Part shown: positions 44,001-51,986 of the stretch, piece by piece
How positions within the stretch are numbered: the stretch's first letter is position 1
Layout: every line of letters starts with the position of its first letter
Position numbers and translations under genes: made by a program
Notes under the pieces: model-generated
The model's input: only the letters and a program-made list of their open reading frames with translations
Databases searched by the model: none
What the model was told of the DNA's origin: nothing
Assembly (NCBI GenBank): GCA_036245805.1
Contig: BTRK01000004.1
Span: 24,194,619-24,258,618 of the forward strand
From: Pristionchus mayeri
Taxonomy: Eukaryota > Nematoda > Chromadorea > Rhabditida > Neodiplogasteridae
DNA length: 64,000 nt
Direction: 5' to 3'

Positions 44001-46819
44001 AATCCAGTTATACAAGTGTATGAGGACTTTTTTTTGCAGGTCATCGATGTTGGATACTTCACCCACACCTGCGAGGATGATATCGTCTGAACGCGCCCAT
44101 TTATTTCGAAAACAAGGACCGACTGGGAAAGGTTGATGAGATCTTCGGCGGACCCAAGAATAACGTAAGCTAGTTGTCTAACATTTGCTGTATATCAATT
44201 TATATAAATTTTTGATTAATAATTTGTAAGGGGTTCTCCGTGAAGTTGTCCGATGGAATCAAGGCGTCTTCCTTCAAGGAACCAGAAGGTTTGTGTTCTT
44301 TGTTGCAGATATACAAAAATGCGAATTTTAACGCTCTTTTCACTTGCCGCGTTGTCTTAATGAAAGTGATCCTAGGTGACAGCGAGCGGAAGATTGTTGG
44401 GGCCGCGCGAACTAACTTAACTAAACGATTCAGTTTCAAAAAATCCAAAACCTTGTAGATCGACCCGGCAAAGCTGTTGCCCGTGGAATGTTTCCTCCCT
44501 CAAGCTCCTAGTTCACGCGGAAGAGGTAGGCGGCAGAGGTGGACGCGGCGGTGGAGGATTCGGAGGTATACATGTGTATCACGAAGAAATGTCACTGAAT
44601 ACACTGCGTTCTGAAAGAGCCCATTGAAAAGTTCCGTGCAGGATATGCGACCGTTTTGGCAACTTGCCAAGTGCCCTTTTTTGGACCATTGTGATTTTGT
44701 GCTTTCTCAGCGATTTTTTAATTAATAACGGCATTTTTGCTATTTAATTGTCGTGTAAATTGTTTTCATTGCTTGATTGGTAGCGCCGCTATTGATTCCC
44801 TAGCTGATGGAACCATTATACGCGGCGGATTACCATTCTAAGCAGTCCACTCACTCTCTTCCCCTTTTTTGAATTTCTTGTTCAGTTTTTCGTAGTATAT
44901 TAAATAATTACAGCACGGCCGTAGACGTAGAGGGAATCGCTCGACGTCGCTTCGCCACTCGCCGAATATCGAGGTAATAGTTTTTTTCACTCCAAGATAA
45001 CAAATGGCTGTTGTTACAAATTTATTGCTCAATATTTAATTTTAATTGCTAGTTTCTACTCTTAAGAGTGTGATAACAAGCAATCAGTGCGATGTGGGGT
45101 AATCGAAATGTTACTGTGCGCGTAATTCGGGAGGACGTATGCCAAAAATGCCCCGTGTTGGAACGGAAATTGGCGGAATCCAAGGATCAGATTGTAGCTA
45201 TACGGGAATTACTTGAGATCTGATTGAGTTAGTTTGTATTTAAGACACTGAATTGATCATTTCACCAATCCCAAGCTCAGCTCGATTCTCTCTTGAGAGG
45301 CGTGATATGTTCGACAATTTTTTTAGCTGCAGGATTTCAGTTTCTTATAACAACTATACTTTTTTCAGATCGGTCAGTTCAAGTATGAGGAGCTAGCGAC
45401 CGAGTTGGATCTGGAGGAGGCAAGGAGGATCAAGCGCGAAGCCAAGCCGGTACGCCTGCAGTAGTAGGATCCGTCATTACTTGTCTCCACTAATAGATCT
45501 TACATGATTCATCTTTATACCTGTGAAATTTTAAAGAAGTTGTCCTGCCATGTCCTATCTTGTCAATGTTTGTTCAATTATCCCGTGTAATCAACAGAGT
45601 TCTGTTTGTTCATATATGATACTGTAATAAATCTTTTGAAGTTGTCATTCCATTGAGAAACATTTTGCCATGTATCACAAAGCTGGAAAGAGAAAGCAAC
45701 AAGAATTTTTATTTTAATTCGAAAAAATGATACACCTGACGAATTTTGCAAAAGATGCGCAGAGAGGGGGTTCGAACTCGCGGTGATCGGAGGGCAGGTT
45801 GTGCGCCCCTCTACCCACTGAGCCATGCGAATTCCTCTCTTTCTCTGCGCTCTCTTTTCTCGCTCCCCCCTCGTAGAACGCAGTGTGAATACTAAATATA
45901 CAGGCTGTGGCGGTGGTGATCGCGGAGGAAGAGGAGGCTTCCGTGGTGGTGACAGAGGAGATTTCAAGAGGAGTTTCGATGGTGGAAATGGCGGCTTTGG
46001 CAAAAGAACAAAATTCGATGATTAGTCTGTTGTTTATCGTTATCAATTCGTTTCTAATGTTTGACTTATACCACTTTGAACATTGTTGCTTCCTGTTATT
46101 GTTACACGCACATTTGTTGATAAAGATATGTAATGTTAATTTATGCTGGCGAGTATACCACAGACGGTAGAAAGAATCTTCAACTGCACGGAGTATTGCT
46201 CAAACTGTTTATTCGTTATATTGAAAACGGCAAGAAGCTGGAAGGAATGCATTAAAACCCCGAAAACAAAAACAAAACTAATTCCATCAAAATGGAATCC
46301 TTCCAGAATAACTGCAAAAAACGCCCAAATCTACAGTAGTTAATGTTTAACGCAAACTGAAAGCTAACTGACTACGGTAAAAAATGACCAAAAGTACCGT
46401 AGTCAAATTTGAATTTTTCGCTGAGCCATTTCACCTACAACGTCCCGGCTCTTCCGTGGTGCTTGGTCATGGAATTCGCGGTAAGATATTGTCATGGCGC
46501 TAGTTTAAAAAATTACGAGTTTTGGGTAACTTTAAGGAGGAATTATTTTAAACCTTCGTGCCAATGCATTCTTAGGGATACCGTATTTAAAATGGACATT
46601 ACAAGCGTAAAATGATGAAATCAATAAACGTAAACGTACTGAGAGTGATAATTGATATCTGCCTTGTTGGTAGTAAGCTTGTCCTGCCATCCGATGGATA
46701 CAGCATCTAGACTGCTTAGTCATCCCCTTAGCTGAGCTCGCATTCATCTCATACAACAGACAAAGATCATCGAACAATTCCTCCTCTAATAATCCCCTCA
46801 TTGCTTCTTCCACTTTCAT
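26725..46819 (-). CDS. APC7-like TPR subunit of the anaphase-promoting complex, gene with transposon-filled introns
   Basis: Minus-strand exons, in order: A 46819-46640, B 37572-37455, C 37402-37279, D about 33907-33655, E 28580-28392, F 28339-27960, G 27913-27784, H 27745-27685, I 27634-27558 and J from 27068 to about 26725. Phases match exactly at A/B, B/C, E/F, F/G, G/H, H/I and I/J. The protein starts MKVEEAMRGLLEEEL and contains TPR-like helices (YRVALCLYHMGNYEQS, KSHRLDPHNRDGLNLLV, LKRYEGARVLALNAV). The order and spacing match human APC7 as I remember it: MLDP...LAREGRLEDVE corresponds to RLDPHNRDGLN...VERLADLES. APC7 is a TPR scaffold of the cell-cycle ubiquitin ligase. The ATG of exon A directly follows ...attacag, perhaps a spliced-leader acceptor. 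Introns A-B, C-D and D-E are about 9, 3.4 and 5 kb and hold most mobile elements listed in this interval. The C/D and D/E phases are unresolved, so an exon may be missed. Exon J is open in two frames and its true C-terminus is uncertain. Confidence 0.7.
27109..27553. mobile_element. PIF/Harbinger-like MITE inserted in an APC7-like splice donor
   Basis: Terminal inverted repeats of about 100 bp begin CAAGGAAACCRCAAA and continue through GTATCACTTCCTAATT-like sequence. TTA flanks both ends (27106-27108 and 27554-27556), the 3-bp TWA duplication of the PIF/Harbinger superfamily. The interior (27300-27366) carries a tRNA-like module. Read on the minus strand, the element sits between positions +4 and +5 of the donor of intron I, and the duplication keeps GAG|GTAA. 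Confidence 0.85.
27300..27366 (-). repeat. tRNA-like module in the Harbinger MITE
   Basis: The reverse strand reads CATTGCTCAGTCGGCAAGGC (A-box-like) then GGTTCGATACCC (B-box). No acceptor stem pairs. It is tRNA-derived sequence inside the element and not a working tRNA. Confidence 0.55.
28600..29955. other. Intronic stretch without recognisable gene
   Basis: Part of the 5-kb intron between exons D and E of the APC7-like gene. A few small ORFs have no recognisable features. I see no clear element boundary, though 29180-29520 has the look of old transposon sequence. Confidence 0.35.
29956..31331. mobile_element. Long foldback with a host-like exon as spacer
   Basis: Left arm 29979-30472 and right arm 30829-31328 are inverted repeats of about 500 bp (pairs include TTGTTCCTGATTTCTCCCAT, CTACGAGGTATTTCAG and AGAATTGGCGGAGAT). 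TA dinucleotide runs flank both sides. The 357-bp spacer holds an exon-like ORF at 30610-30751. Confidence 0.8.
30610..30751 (+). pseudogene. Captured terminal exon, unidentified host gene
   Basis: After an acceptor-like ...ccattcag at 30609 the frame reads PRDWMVRNQLRNYINTLRAA, then IPKLRVQ, an acidic stretch (ESEEDEKDND) and LYVEV-stop. The amphipathic N-terminal part and acidic tail look like a real C-terminal exon. I do not recognise the protein. It is bounded by foldback arms, and no upstream exon is seen on this strand. It lies antisense within an intron of the APC7-like gene. Confidence 0.5.
31356..31978. mobile_element. Perfect palindromic element with TCACGGGTCTCC ends, TA-flanked
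   Basis: The ends TCACGGGTCTCCTGTAAAAG and complement continue as almost perfect arms of about 305 bp that meet at a (TA)n centre (31660-31675). TA flanks both ends, inside TA repeats. The ends match those of the HMG-carrying elements at 52559 and 55800 (TCACGGATCTCCTGTAAAAA), so it is a minimal member of that family. TA targets suggest the Tc1/mariner superfamily. Confidence 0.85.
31979..32032. repeat. (TA)n microsatellite
   Basis: About 27 uninterrupted TA units next to the palindromic element. Another TA run precedes the element at 31331-31355. The element therefore probably inserted into a TA array. Confidence 0.95.
32641..32736 (+). pseudogene. Isolated exon-like segment, unidentified
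   Basis: A ttttttgcag acceptor is followed by an open frame SMRDGMMDKISQNLEHTNVA, then LQENEKKDIFTT, and a gtaaaa donor. It looks like an internal exon but I see no partner exons. It is antisense to the surrounding APC7-like gene, so it may be another captured fragment or chance. Confidence 0.35.
34262..34320 (-). repeat. tRNA-like module
   Basis: The reverse strand reads CATGGCCGAATGGCTAACG (A-box-like, tRNA-Leu/Ser style) then AGGTGGTTCGAGTCCTG (B-box). The acceptor stem is not paired. It sits just left of the mariner-like element, in an intron. Confidence 0.5.
34391..36502. mobile_element. Mariner-like non-autonomous element
   Basis: The ends TTAGGTTGGCACAAAAGTTT and (reverse complement of the right end) TCAGGTTGGAACAAAAGTTT are classic mariner-type inverted repeats, and TA flanks both sides (34389-34390, 36503-36504). 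The 2.1-kb interior has no transposase that I can recognise. It has a short direct repeat, TTTCGACACATTATTATCAG, at about 35115-35150. It lies in the C-D intron of the APC7-like gene. Confidence 0.85.
36831..36900 (-). repeat. tRNA-like sequence, best-preserved of the set
   Basis: The reverse strand reads GGCAGGATAGCTCAGTGGTA (acceptor and D-arm-like, good A-box), then GAGCATCCG, a weak anticodon arm, and GCGGGTTCGATCCCCGC (perfect T-arm). The D-stem GCTC/GAGC pairs. The 3' acceptor half does not pair with GGCAGGA and the anticodon stem is short by one or two pairs. It is either a decayed tRNA gene or a tRNA-derived repeat. Confidence 0.5.
37795..40285. mobile_element. Foldback element with ~480-bp arms
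   Basis: Arms 37795-38260 and about 39790-40285 are inverted repeats (AAAGTCGTGGTAGGTCATCA, GCAAATCGATTTAATTTATT, GGGTTCATTCGAAG). The loop contains a nested hAT-like element at 38632. It is part of the first long intron of the APC7-like gene. Confidence 0.8.
38632..39641. mobile_element. hAT-like element with 8-bp duplication (empty form)
   Basis: The ends TAGGGATGGCAAAAATAGTC and GACTATTTTGGCCATCCCTA-like sequence are inverted repeats. GTGAAGAT flanks directly on both sides (38624-38631 and 39642-39649), an 8-bp duplication typical of hAT. It has no transposase. Copies at 51987-55298 and 55484-58672 contain a 2.3-kb insert at a site that is intact here (TAGCGTATATCGCTACCG at about 39064). 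Confidence 0.9.
40319..40553. mobile_element. MITE, TTAAAGTTACCCAACAAGGAC subfamily, copy 2
   Basis: Inverted ends TTAAAGTTACCCAACAAGGA and TCCTTGTTGGGTAACTTTTA. The interior matches 8470-8723 and the CCGGACGAGGAC copies (CCATCGAATAGCCGATGG). Confidence 0.85.
40640..40885. repeat. Dispersed repeat shared with 8724-9190
   Basis: TTAAGTTAAATAAATGTCCTC and the following 240 bp, up to GGATTGCGCGATTTAGTTT, match 8724-9190 almost base for base, but without the 216-bp MITE found there. It provides the empty target site for that insertion. Confidence 0.85.
41282..41650. mobile_element. MITE, CACGGCCCCCGGAG family, rearranged copy
   Basis: The right part (TGCGGACGTTTTATTTTTCC, then CTCCAGGGACCGTG) matches the right end of the copies at 9414 and 50559. 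The left end is a hairpin in which GCTCCCGGACGTTTTTCC is mirrored around the CCGGGGGGCCGTG end. So a terminal piece of a second copy abuts the first. Confidence 0.6.
42650..43700. mobile_element. Foldback MITE inside the 3.97-kb element
   Basis: Arms of about 450 bp (ATATGAGGCCGTTTGCCTAAG, GATTCTTCGTAACTGTGTGG, CCTCCGTTGGCTCCAGATGA and complements) surround a purine/pyrimidine-rich centre at 43110-43250. It is related to the outer foldback at 13485-14970. Confidence 0.8.
44911..45449 (+). pseudogene. Exons of a second captured gene, unidentified
   Basis: Inside the last GAR1 intron are 44911-44971 (attacag acceptor, HGRRRRGNRSTSLRHSPNIE, gtaata donor), an open stretch from about 45088 to 45220 after ...caatcag (MWGNRNVTVRVIREDVCQKC, then VLERKLAES...), and 45369-45449 (ttttcag acceptor, IGQFKYEELATELDLEEARR, IKREAKP, gtacgc donor). 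The second and third look like coiled-coil sequence. They may derive from one gene placed within the GAR1 fragment. No family is recognised. Confidence 0.45.
45758..45830 (-). repeat. tRNA-like module
   Basis: The reverse strand reads TCGCATGGCTCAGTGGGTAG (A-box) and GCGAGTTCGAACCCCC (B-box), about 45 nt apart. The acceptor stem does not pair. It is located in the GAR1-derived intron. Confidence 0.55.
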
Positions 46820-47807
46820 CTGTAATTGAGAATACTAACCAAAATCACATTACTGATTTCGATATTCATAGAGTCACATATACTCAACGCAACAGTGGTA
46901 CACATAATCAGCAGTCTCTTTATCCGAAATCATTAAAAACAAGAAGAATCATCAGTTAAATATGATATGGAGGTCGGATGAGAACTATCTATGACGTCAT
47001 GCCGCTTTTGACAATATTGGATTAGAAATATATGTCCTACGCCACGCTCCGGAACAATAAATCCTCGCCCTTGTTACATGAAACGTGATTAAATTGTCTG
47101 AGGCCTTTCGATGCAGAATTGTGTGACATCCACCACCACTTCTCCCCCTAAGCCTCGATACAGATTTCATCGACCTACCATAGTCCCCGCCTAATGTCTT
47201 GTTCTGTGACCTACTCCCACTACCGTAGTTCGATTGTCTGACTGACCAGAGACCCGAGTGATCTACCGCCCCGAATTCCTCCCATGACGTGATAAAGTAC
47301 TGATATTAATAAATTACGCGTCACAACTCATAATTTCAAACCAATTTCCTAAGTTATTATTTTGTTTTTAGCATTTTTAATGTTAAAACGCTATATAGCT
47401 ACGAAAATTGCCAAACCAGTAAATTTATTTGATTTTAAAAATATTGACTCAAAGAAAAGGACACATCGCACGGAATCCGCGACGCATTAAGAAGCGCGTG
47501 CGTACGAGAACACACCATAATTGACGGGACTCTCTATACTGGACGAAATTGAAATCTTATTAAACTCCGCCAACAGCATTTTGATTCTGTATCGCCAATA
47601 ACCTATTCCTATCAAAATGGTGAATTTAGGAAAAGTTTGCAATTTTGCTTGAAGGGTCCTAGATACTATTTCGGTGGATGATTTGAAAGCAAAAATTGTA
47701 CAATTCACAAATTTTGAAATTTCGATTTTTCGACTGGAAATACAAATGTGGAAGGTACTGTTTGCACAATGGGTATGGATGTAAATATGCATTAGAAAAG
47801 TACTTTT

Positions 47808-48320
47808 TTAGATTTGATAATCCCTGAACTTCCTAGCGGAGTCGGATTGATATCTATTCTTGTTCCAGCCCTCGATCCCAATGTGACTAAAATTGTTCTT
47901 CTCATCCCCACTGATCATGGGTGTGGTAGGTACTGTAGCCCAATGGGTCGACTGTTTGACTGTATCAATGTTCTTCTCAAATTGATCGAATGTAAGAGGG
48001 AGAGGAGAATGGATCCATTCATTGTATCGAGATCGTCTAACTTCGTCTCCAAGTACAGCCATGGCCTCCTCAACATCAATGTGTGCCACTCGCTCATCTC
48101 GACCCTCACTTGCACTTGCAGGAATGCAATCTTGTTGTGCTGATCTCCACTCTTGTCTGGATGCATCTCTCGAGCTCTGTTCCTCTGGATATTCTCAACT
48201 TTTTCCCGCACTTACTCACCTCACACGATACTCAGTCAATATCTGGTCCTTCGAACTTGTCTCATCGCATCCTAATATTTTATACAGTTCACCTCTCTTC
48301 TCGTCCGATCGCAAATCCAT
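47808..48320 (-). CDS. DNAJC12-like J-domain co-chaperone
   Basis: Three exons on the minus strand, 48320-48220, 48182-48110 and 48068-47808, join in frame to 144 residues. Introns are 37 and 41 nt. The J domain runs from the start: GELYKILGCDETSSKDQIL, then REMHPDKSGD with the HPD motif that stimulates Hsp70 ATPase, then EAMAVLGDEVRRSRYNEW. The C-terminus has THWATVP and ends SARKFRDYQI, matching the conserved RKFRNYEI-type tail of vertebrate DNAJC12, where the tail binds client hydroxylases and Hsc70. Human DNAJC12 is longer (198 residues). Two acceptors are non-typical (ccagag, gttgag). A ctgtcaag just before the ATG could accept a spliced leader. A TIR boundary lies only 33 bp upstream of the ATG. 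It is on the same strand as the APC7-like gene, whose start is about 1 kb downstream. Confidence 0.85.
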
Positions 48321-50023
48321 CTTGACAGAATCAAAATCATTTTCAATACATACAGTACTGTGCAAAAGTATGACCCAAATTTCAAAATTATCATAATACA
48401 AATACAACAACTTATTTTCTGAAATGCGGGTACCGAGTGCTGATTGACAGCCACAGCTAAGGCTGGGGGTCGATTTTGATAAAGTTACAGGTACCCCCTA
48501 CTTTTGGGATCAAAAAAATTGATATCTCAGAATTGTGCAGGAAATAGATTTTCTGGGGAATTTTCACTCGGAGAGTACGATTTTCGATATCCGAATGCGA
48601 GAAAATGCGAAAGAAAAAAATCTCGGTCGAAAAACCATGTTTTCAGTCAAAAATCGAGTCTATGCATTCAAAAACGTTCGAGGTGCATCTTTTTCGATAC
48701 GATTTTCGGAATCTATGTGAAAAGTTATGTATTGTGAGGAATTTTGAGATTTAAAAAAATAGACTTTGTGATATGGTGATCCAAAGTAAGCAAAATACGT
48801 CAAATTGCTGAACATGGGTTCACGCAGTCCCGAAAAAGTTCAATCTTTATGGGTATAATGGTCCAAAAACCCTTTCGAATGCCTTCTACAATCATTTCTA
48901 CTATATTTCAACTCGAAAGAGAGGTACAATCACAAATTTGAAATTTTGATTTTCTTAGGCCCCTGTTGTTGGACCAAGAAAATCGAAATATCAAAATTAT
49001 AGATGAAATGTTTTTTCACGTATTTTCGTACGTAGAAACCGAATTTTCATGTTAGAGCTTACGAAAACAACGTTTCGCATCGTTTTAGCCGAGATCACTT
49101 TTGAACTTTTTTCGATTTTCAAATTTTCGAACTTTTTAATCTTTCCTCTATGTAAGACCTTAAGAGCTGATAATTGATAAATATAATTGTAGAAAACATA
49201 CAAAAGTGTTTTTGGACTATTATGAGAGACTTTCTGAGAAAATTGAGCAATTGAACCTATAAGCCGTACAGCAAAACAACTTTTCACGTAGAGTTCGAAA
49301 ATCGACCTTAGAAAGCCGTATCTCCAACCCCTCATTTCGCACTATATCTGAGCTGTCGGATTTTGTAAATGGTGAACGGATGCTCCAAACACCATACATG
49401 TATAGTAATTATTAAAGATCTCGACGAGACAAGTGTTTTTCATGTTGGAAGTGAATGGCTAGCTCGTCTGTGGAAAAAGATACGACCGTTTGAATGTTGT
49501 AAAAAATCATGCTAAATTTGGATGCCATAATTATTCGCTTTTTTATTCTTCCATTCGATTCCTCGTTAAAAAGTACCCCTAGGGTTTTATTTTCATGGCA
49601 AATTTCGTTCCTGTAAAGGGTCCGCCAAGATGCCGAAACAATAGGCATTCCATGTTTTTGCCAATATATGGAGTTCTAAGGCGCGCCAATGGGAACCACG
49701 ATTAAATCTACTTGGTTTATAACTATACTAAAGTAGGGTAACAATATCCCGAAGAGAAAAATGCATTATCTCAATTTGCAAAAAATCGATTTTTTTCGTG
49801 TCGATTTTGTCCATGTTTTGGAGCATTTAACTTTCCCTTTTCAATCCTAATTCTTAATTTCCTTAACAAATCTAGTAGTACGCAGGGGTGTAAGTCAGAA
49901 AATATTAAACATAGGGTTATCACCAGTAAGGGAGGTAGGCATAAGTTTGTTTGAAATTGCAATATTGACATCCAATTCCCCGTCCGCAATGGATAGGCAC
50001 CTTCATGAGGCGGAGACGGTGTC

Positions 50024-50097
50024 ACTACCGGGAATCGAACCCGAGTGGGATGGAATGGATGGGGCATAGACAACTACACCACTTAGTCTTCCCCCGA
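50024..50097 (-). repeat. tRNA-like module
   Basis: The reverse strand reads GACTAAGTGGTGTAGTTGTC (A-box-like) and CTCGGGTTCGATTCCCGG (B-box, strong T-arm). The acceptor does not pair with the 3' side. Confidence 0.55.
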
Positions 50098-50283
50098 ACG
50101 GTCTACAATATGAAATGTTCGACTGTTGGTTGCATCTTGTTTTAGTTTCATAGTATGCCCCAAATGCGATAAGAACTGGTTATTAAAGTGCTTTGTGATG
50201 GGCGTCCATTCTTGCTGATAAACTTATATTGTGTTTTAGTTCTGCAAAAGTATTTCCCAGTATGGCAAAAAAGTGCAGCGAAC

Positions 50284-50351
50284 TGGCGGACTCGAACCCC
50301 ACACTCCTGCCTGTTAACCTGACACCTTATTACTTGACCACGCTGTTGTCG
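50284..50351 (-). repeat. tRNA-like module
   Basis: The reverse strand reads GCGTGGTCAAGTAATAAGGT (A-box-like) and GTGGGGTTCGAGTCCGCC (B-box). It lies 190 bp from the previous module and is a different sequence, so it is not a simple duplicate. Confidence 0.5.
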
Positions 50352-50558
50352 GGATCATTTCTCTAAATGACACGTGAAATAGTGAGCGATTGACGCACAG
50401 GCGGATCCTTGCAAAATTTGAAACATGAAATATCATAATTCCTAGAAACATTTAGTGAAATTTTATTTAGCGATTCTTATACTATGCCATAGTATATGAT
50501 ACCCTAAGAAGAAGAAGAGGATTGGGATATGTGAGTTCCGACCAATCCCATGTGAGAG

Positions 50559-50893
50559 CACGGCCCCCGGAGCATCGACATAAGGAAAGGGAAAACGTCC
50601 AGGGGCTGTCCATGAAATTGCTTGAGCTGTATCAAAATATGCTGCAGAATTACCGCTAAACATTGGAAAAATGCCTGAAATTCAGGGTTTTTGTTGATCA
50701 CAAACTGAGTTTGCAGTTTGGTTGGGGAAATTTCAGGGACATCGCTTCGAGAAATATTCAACATTAGTGACGATCAGGCAACATTAGTGATAAATCAGGC
50801 AATACTGACTGTACATTATTTGAACGCTCGCTCCTTTCCCTTGATGCCTGCGGACGTTTTATTTTTCTCTATGTATTTGCTCCGGGGGCCGTG
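50559..50893. mobile_element. MITE, CACGGCCCCCGGAG family, copy 2
   Basis: The ends CACGGCCCCCGGAGCATCGA and CTCCGGGGGCCGTG are inverted repeats. TGAGAG borders both sides and may be a 6-bp target duplication. The interior shares ATTCAGGGACATCGCTTCGA with the copy at 9414. Confidence 0.8.
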
Positions 50894-51064
50894 TGAGAGC
50901 GTCGAAAAAGAACAAAATTAAATTTCGAGCGCTGTTACTCGCGAATCTTTCAGATTTTGTCGTGATAATTCTTCACAAAACCAAACTACTCGACTTGTAT
51001 GTATTATTGCGAAATATCAGTCATTTTCAAAAAAAGTATATTTTCATGTGCCCAAAATTTTTTT

Positions 51065-51289
51065 TTAAAGTTACCGGACGAGGACGAAACCCTGATCTGA
51101 CCCTGATCTGGTCGCGTGTACGAGAGAGTATGCAAAAGTGAGAGAGCGCGGATCATTTCCTGCTTTCCCTTGAGGCTATTATTGATTTTCAGCATTTTTG
51201 TTTATTCATGCTCAACTAAGTCAGCCATCGGCTATTCGATGGAGGACAAAAAATAGGGGGTCAATTTTGTCCTCGTCCGGTAACTTTAA
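51065..51289. mobile_element. MITE, TTAAAGTTACCGGACGAGGAC subfamily
   Basis: Perfect inverted ends TTAAAGTTACCGGACGAGGA. The interior (CCTGATCTGGTCGCGTGTAC, GCCATCGGCTATTCGATGG) matches the copies at 14057, 17028 and 17533. Confidence 0.9.
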
Positions 51290-51925
51290 AGATTAAGGTA
51301 TTTGGCTTTTTCTAAGTATGTTTTAGTCGTACGATGCTGTAACCATTGTAAAGTGTAACAATTTAAGCACTAGTCCTTTAAACTTACCTTATAAGAATTT
51401 AAAATATTTTATTTTACCAGCCGACATTGCATTTTCAAACAAACTTATGCCTAACTCCCTTACTGGTGATGGCCCTATATTTCATATTTTCTGACTTACA
51501 CCCCTGCGTACTACTAGATTTGCTAAGAAAATTAGGAATTAGGATTGAAAAGGAAGTTGAATTCGCCAAAACATGGACAAAATCGACATGAAAAAAAATT
51601 TTTTTTTGCAATTTGAGATAATGCATTTGATTTTTTTGCAATATGAGATAATGCATTTTTCTCTTCGGGATATTGATACCCTACTTTAGCGTGGTTATAA
51701 ACCAAGTAGATTTAATCGTGGTTCACATTGGCGATTCAAACGGTCGTATCTTTTCCCACAGACGAACTAGCCATTCACTTCCAACATGAAAAATGCTTGT
51801 CTCGTCGAGATCTTTAAGAATTACTATACAGATAAGTTAATGCATGTGAATAGGATTTTGAACTGTCAAAAATCGAAAACACAATCATTTCACAGAATGA
51901 TGGGAAAATGTGGCAAAAGGATTAC

Positions 51926-51986
51926 GCTCGAGGGGAATCGAACCCACGACCTGCTGGTTATCAATCGTAACACAGAATGCGTTTAC
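51926..51986 (-). repeat. tRNA-like module, cut by the hAT end
   Basis: The reverse strand carries CGTGGGTTCGATTCCCCTC (B-box). The upstream half, where an A-box would lie, ends at the hAT element boundary at 51987. This suggests that the insertion truncated it. Confidence 0.5.

Larger units (their letters stand above)
44040..46025 (+). pseudogene. GAR1-like (H/ACA snoRNP subunit) gene fragment, broken
   Basis: Exon pieces at 44040-44164, 44231-44289, 44459 to about 44564 and 45904-46025 read in GAR1 order: VIDVGYFTHTCEDDIV, NAPIYFENKDRLGKVDEIFG, FSVKLSDGIKASSFKEPE, IDPAKLLPVECFLPQAP, then Gly/Arg-rich repeats and SFDGGNGGFGKRTKFDD-stop. GAR1 binds H/ACA guide RNPs that make pseudouridine. 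The copy is damaged: a stop and frame change at 44088-44090 replace about 11 conserved residues, the Gly/Arg repeat has a 1-nt frame change near 44527, and no N-terminal exon or start is present. It keeps introns, so it moved as DNA and not by retroposition. The enclosing TIR element is the likely carrier. Confidence 0.8.
42491..46459. mobile_element. 3.97-kb TIR element carrying host gene fragments
   Basis: The ends CCACGGAAGAGCCGG and CCGGCTCTTCCGTGG are perfect 15-bp inverted repeats. The target duplication is either TG or GTGC, because the end bases are ambiguous. The interior contains a foldback (42650-43700), exons of a GAR1-like gene in plus orientation (44040-46025), exons of at least one other gene (44911-45449) and a tRNA-like module (45758-45830). 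No transposase is recognisable, so it is non-autonomous. It lies in the first intron of the APC7-like gene, about 180 bp downstream of exon A. Confidence 0.85.
42106..46535. mobile_element. MITE, TTAAAGTTACCCAAC family, copy 3, split by an insertion
   Basis: The left part (42106-42490) and right part (about 46459-46535) together align end to end with the intact copy at 133-596. The junction falls at ...CTTAGTGC / GTGCTTGG..., where the intact copy reads CTTAGTGCTTGG. Confidence 0.85.
49390..51835. mobile_element. Foldback with ~560-bp arms
   Basis: Arms 49390-49950 and 51436-51835 pair (ATCTCGACGAGACAAG, GAATGGCTAGCTCGTCTGTG, AGTACGCAGGGGTGTAAGTC). The loop holds two tRNA-like modules, a CACGG MITE and a TTAAAGTTACCGG MITE. 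Confidence 0.75.
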
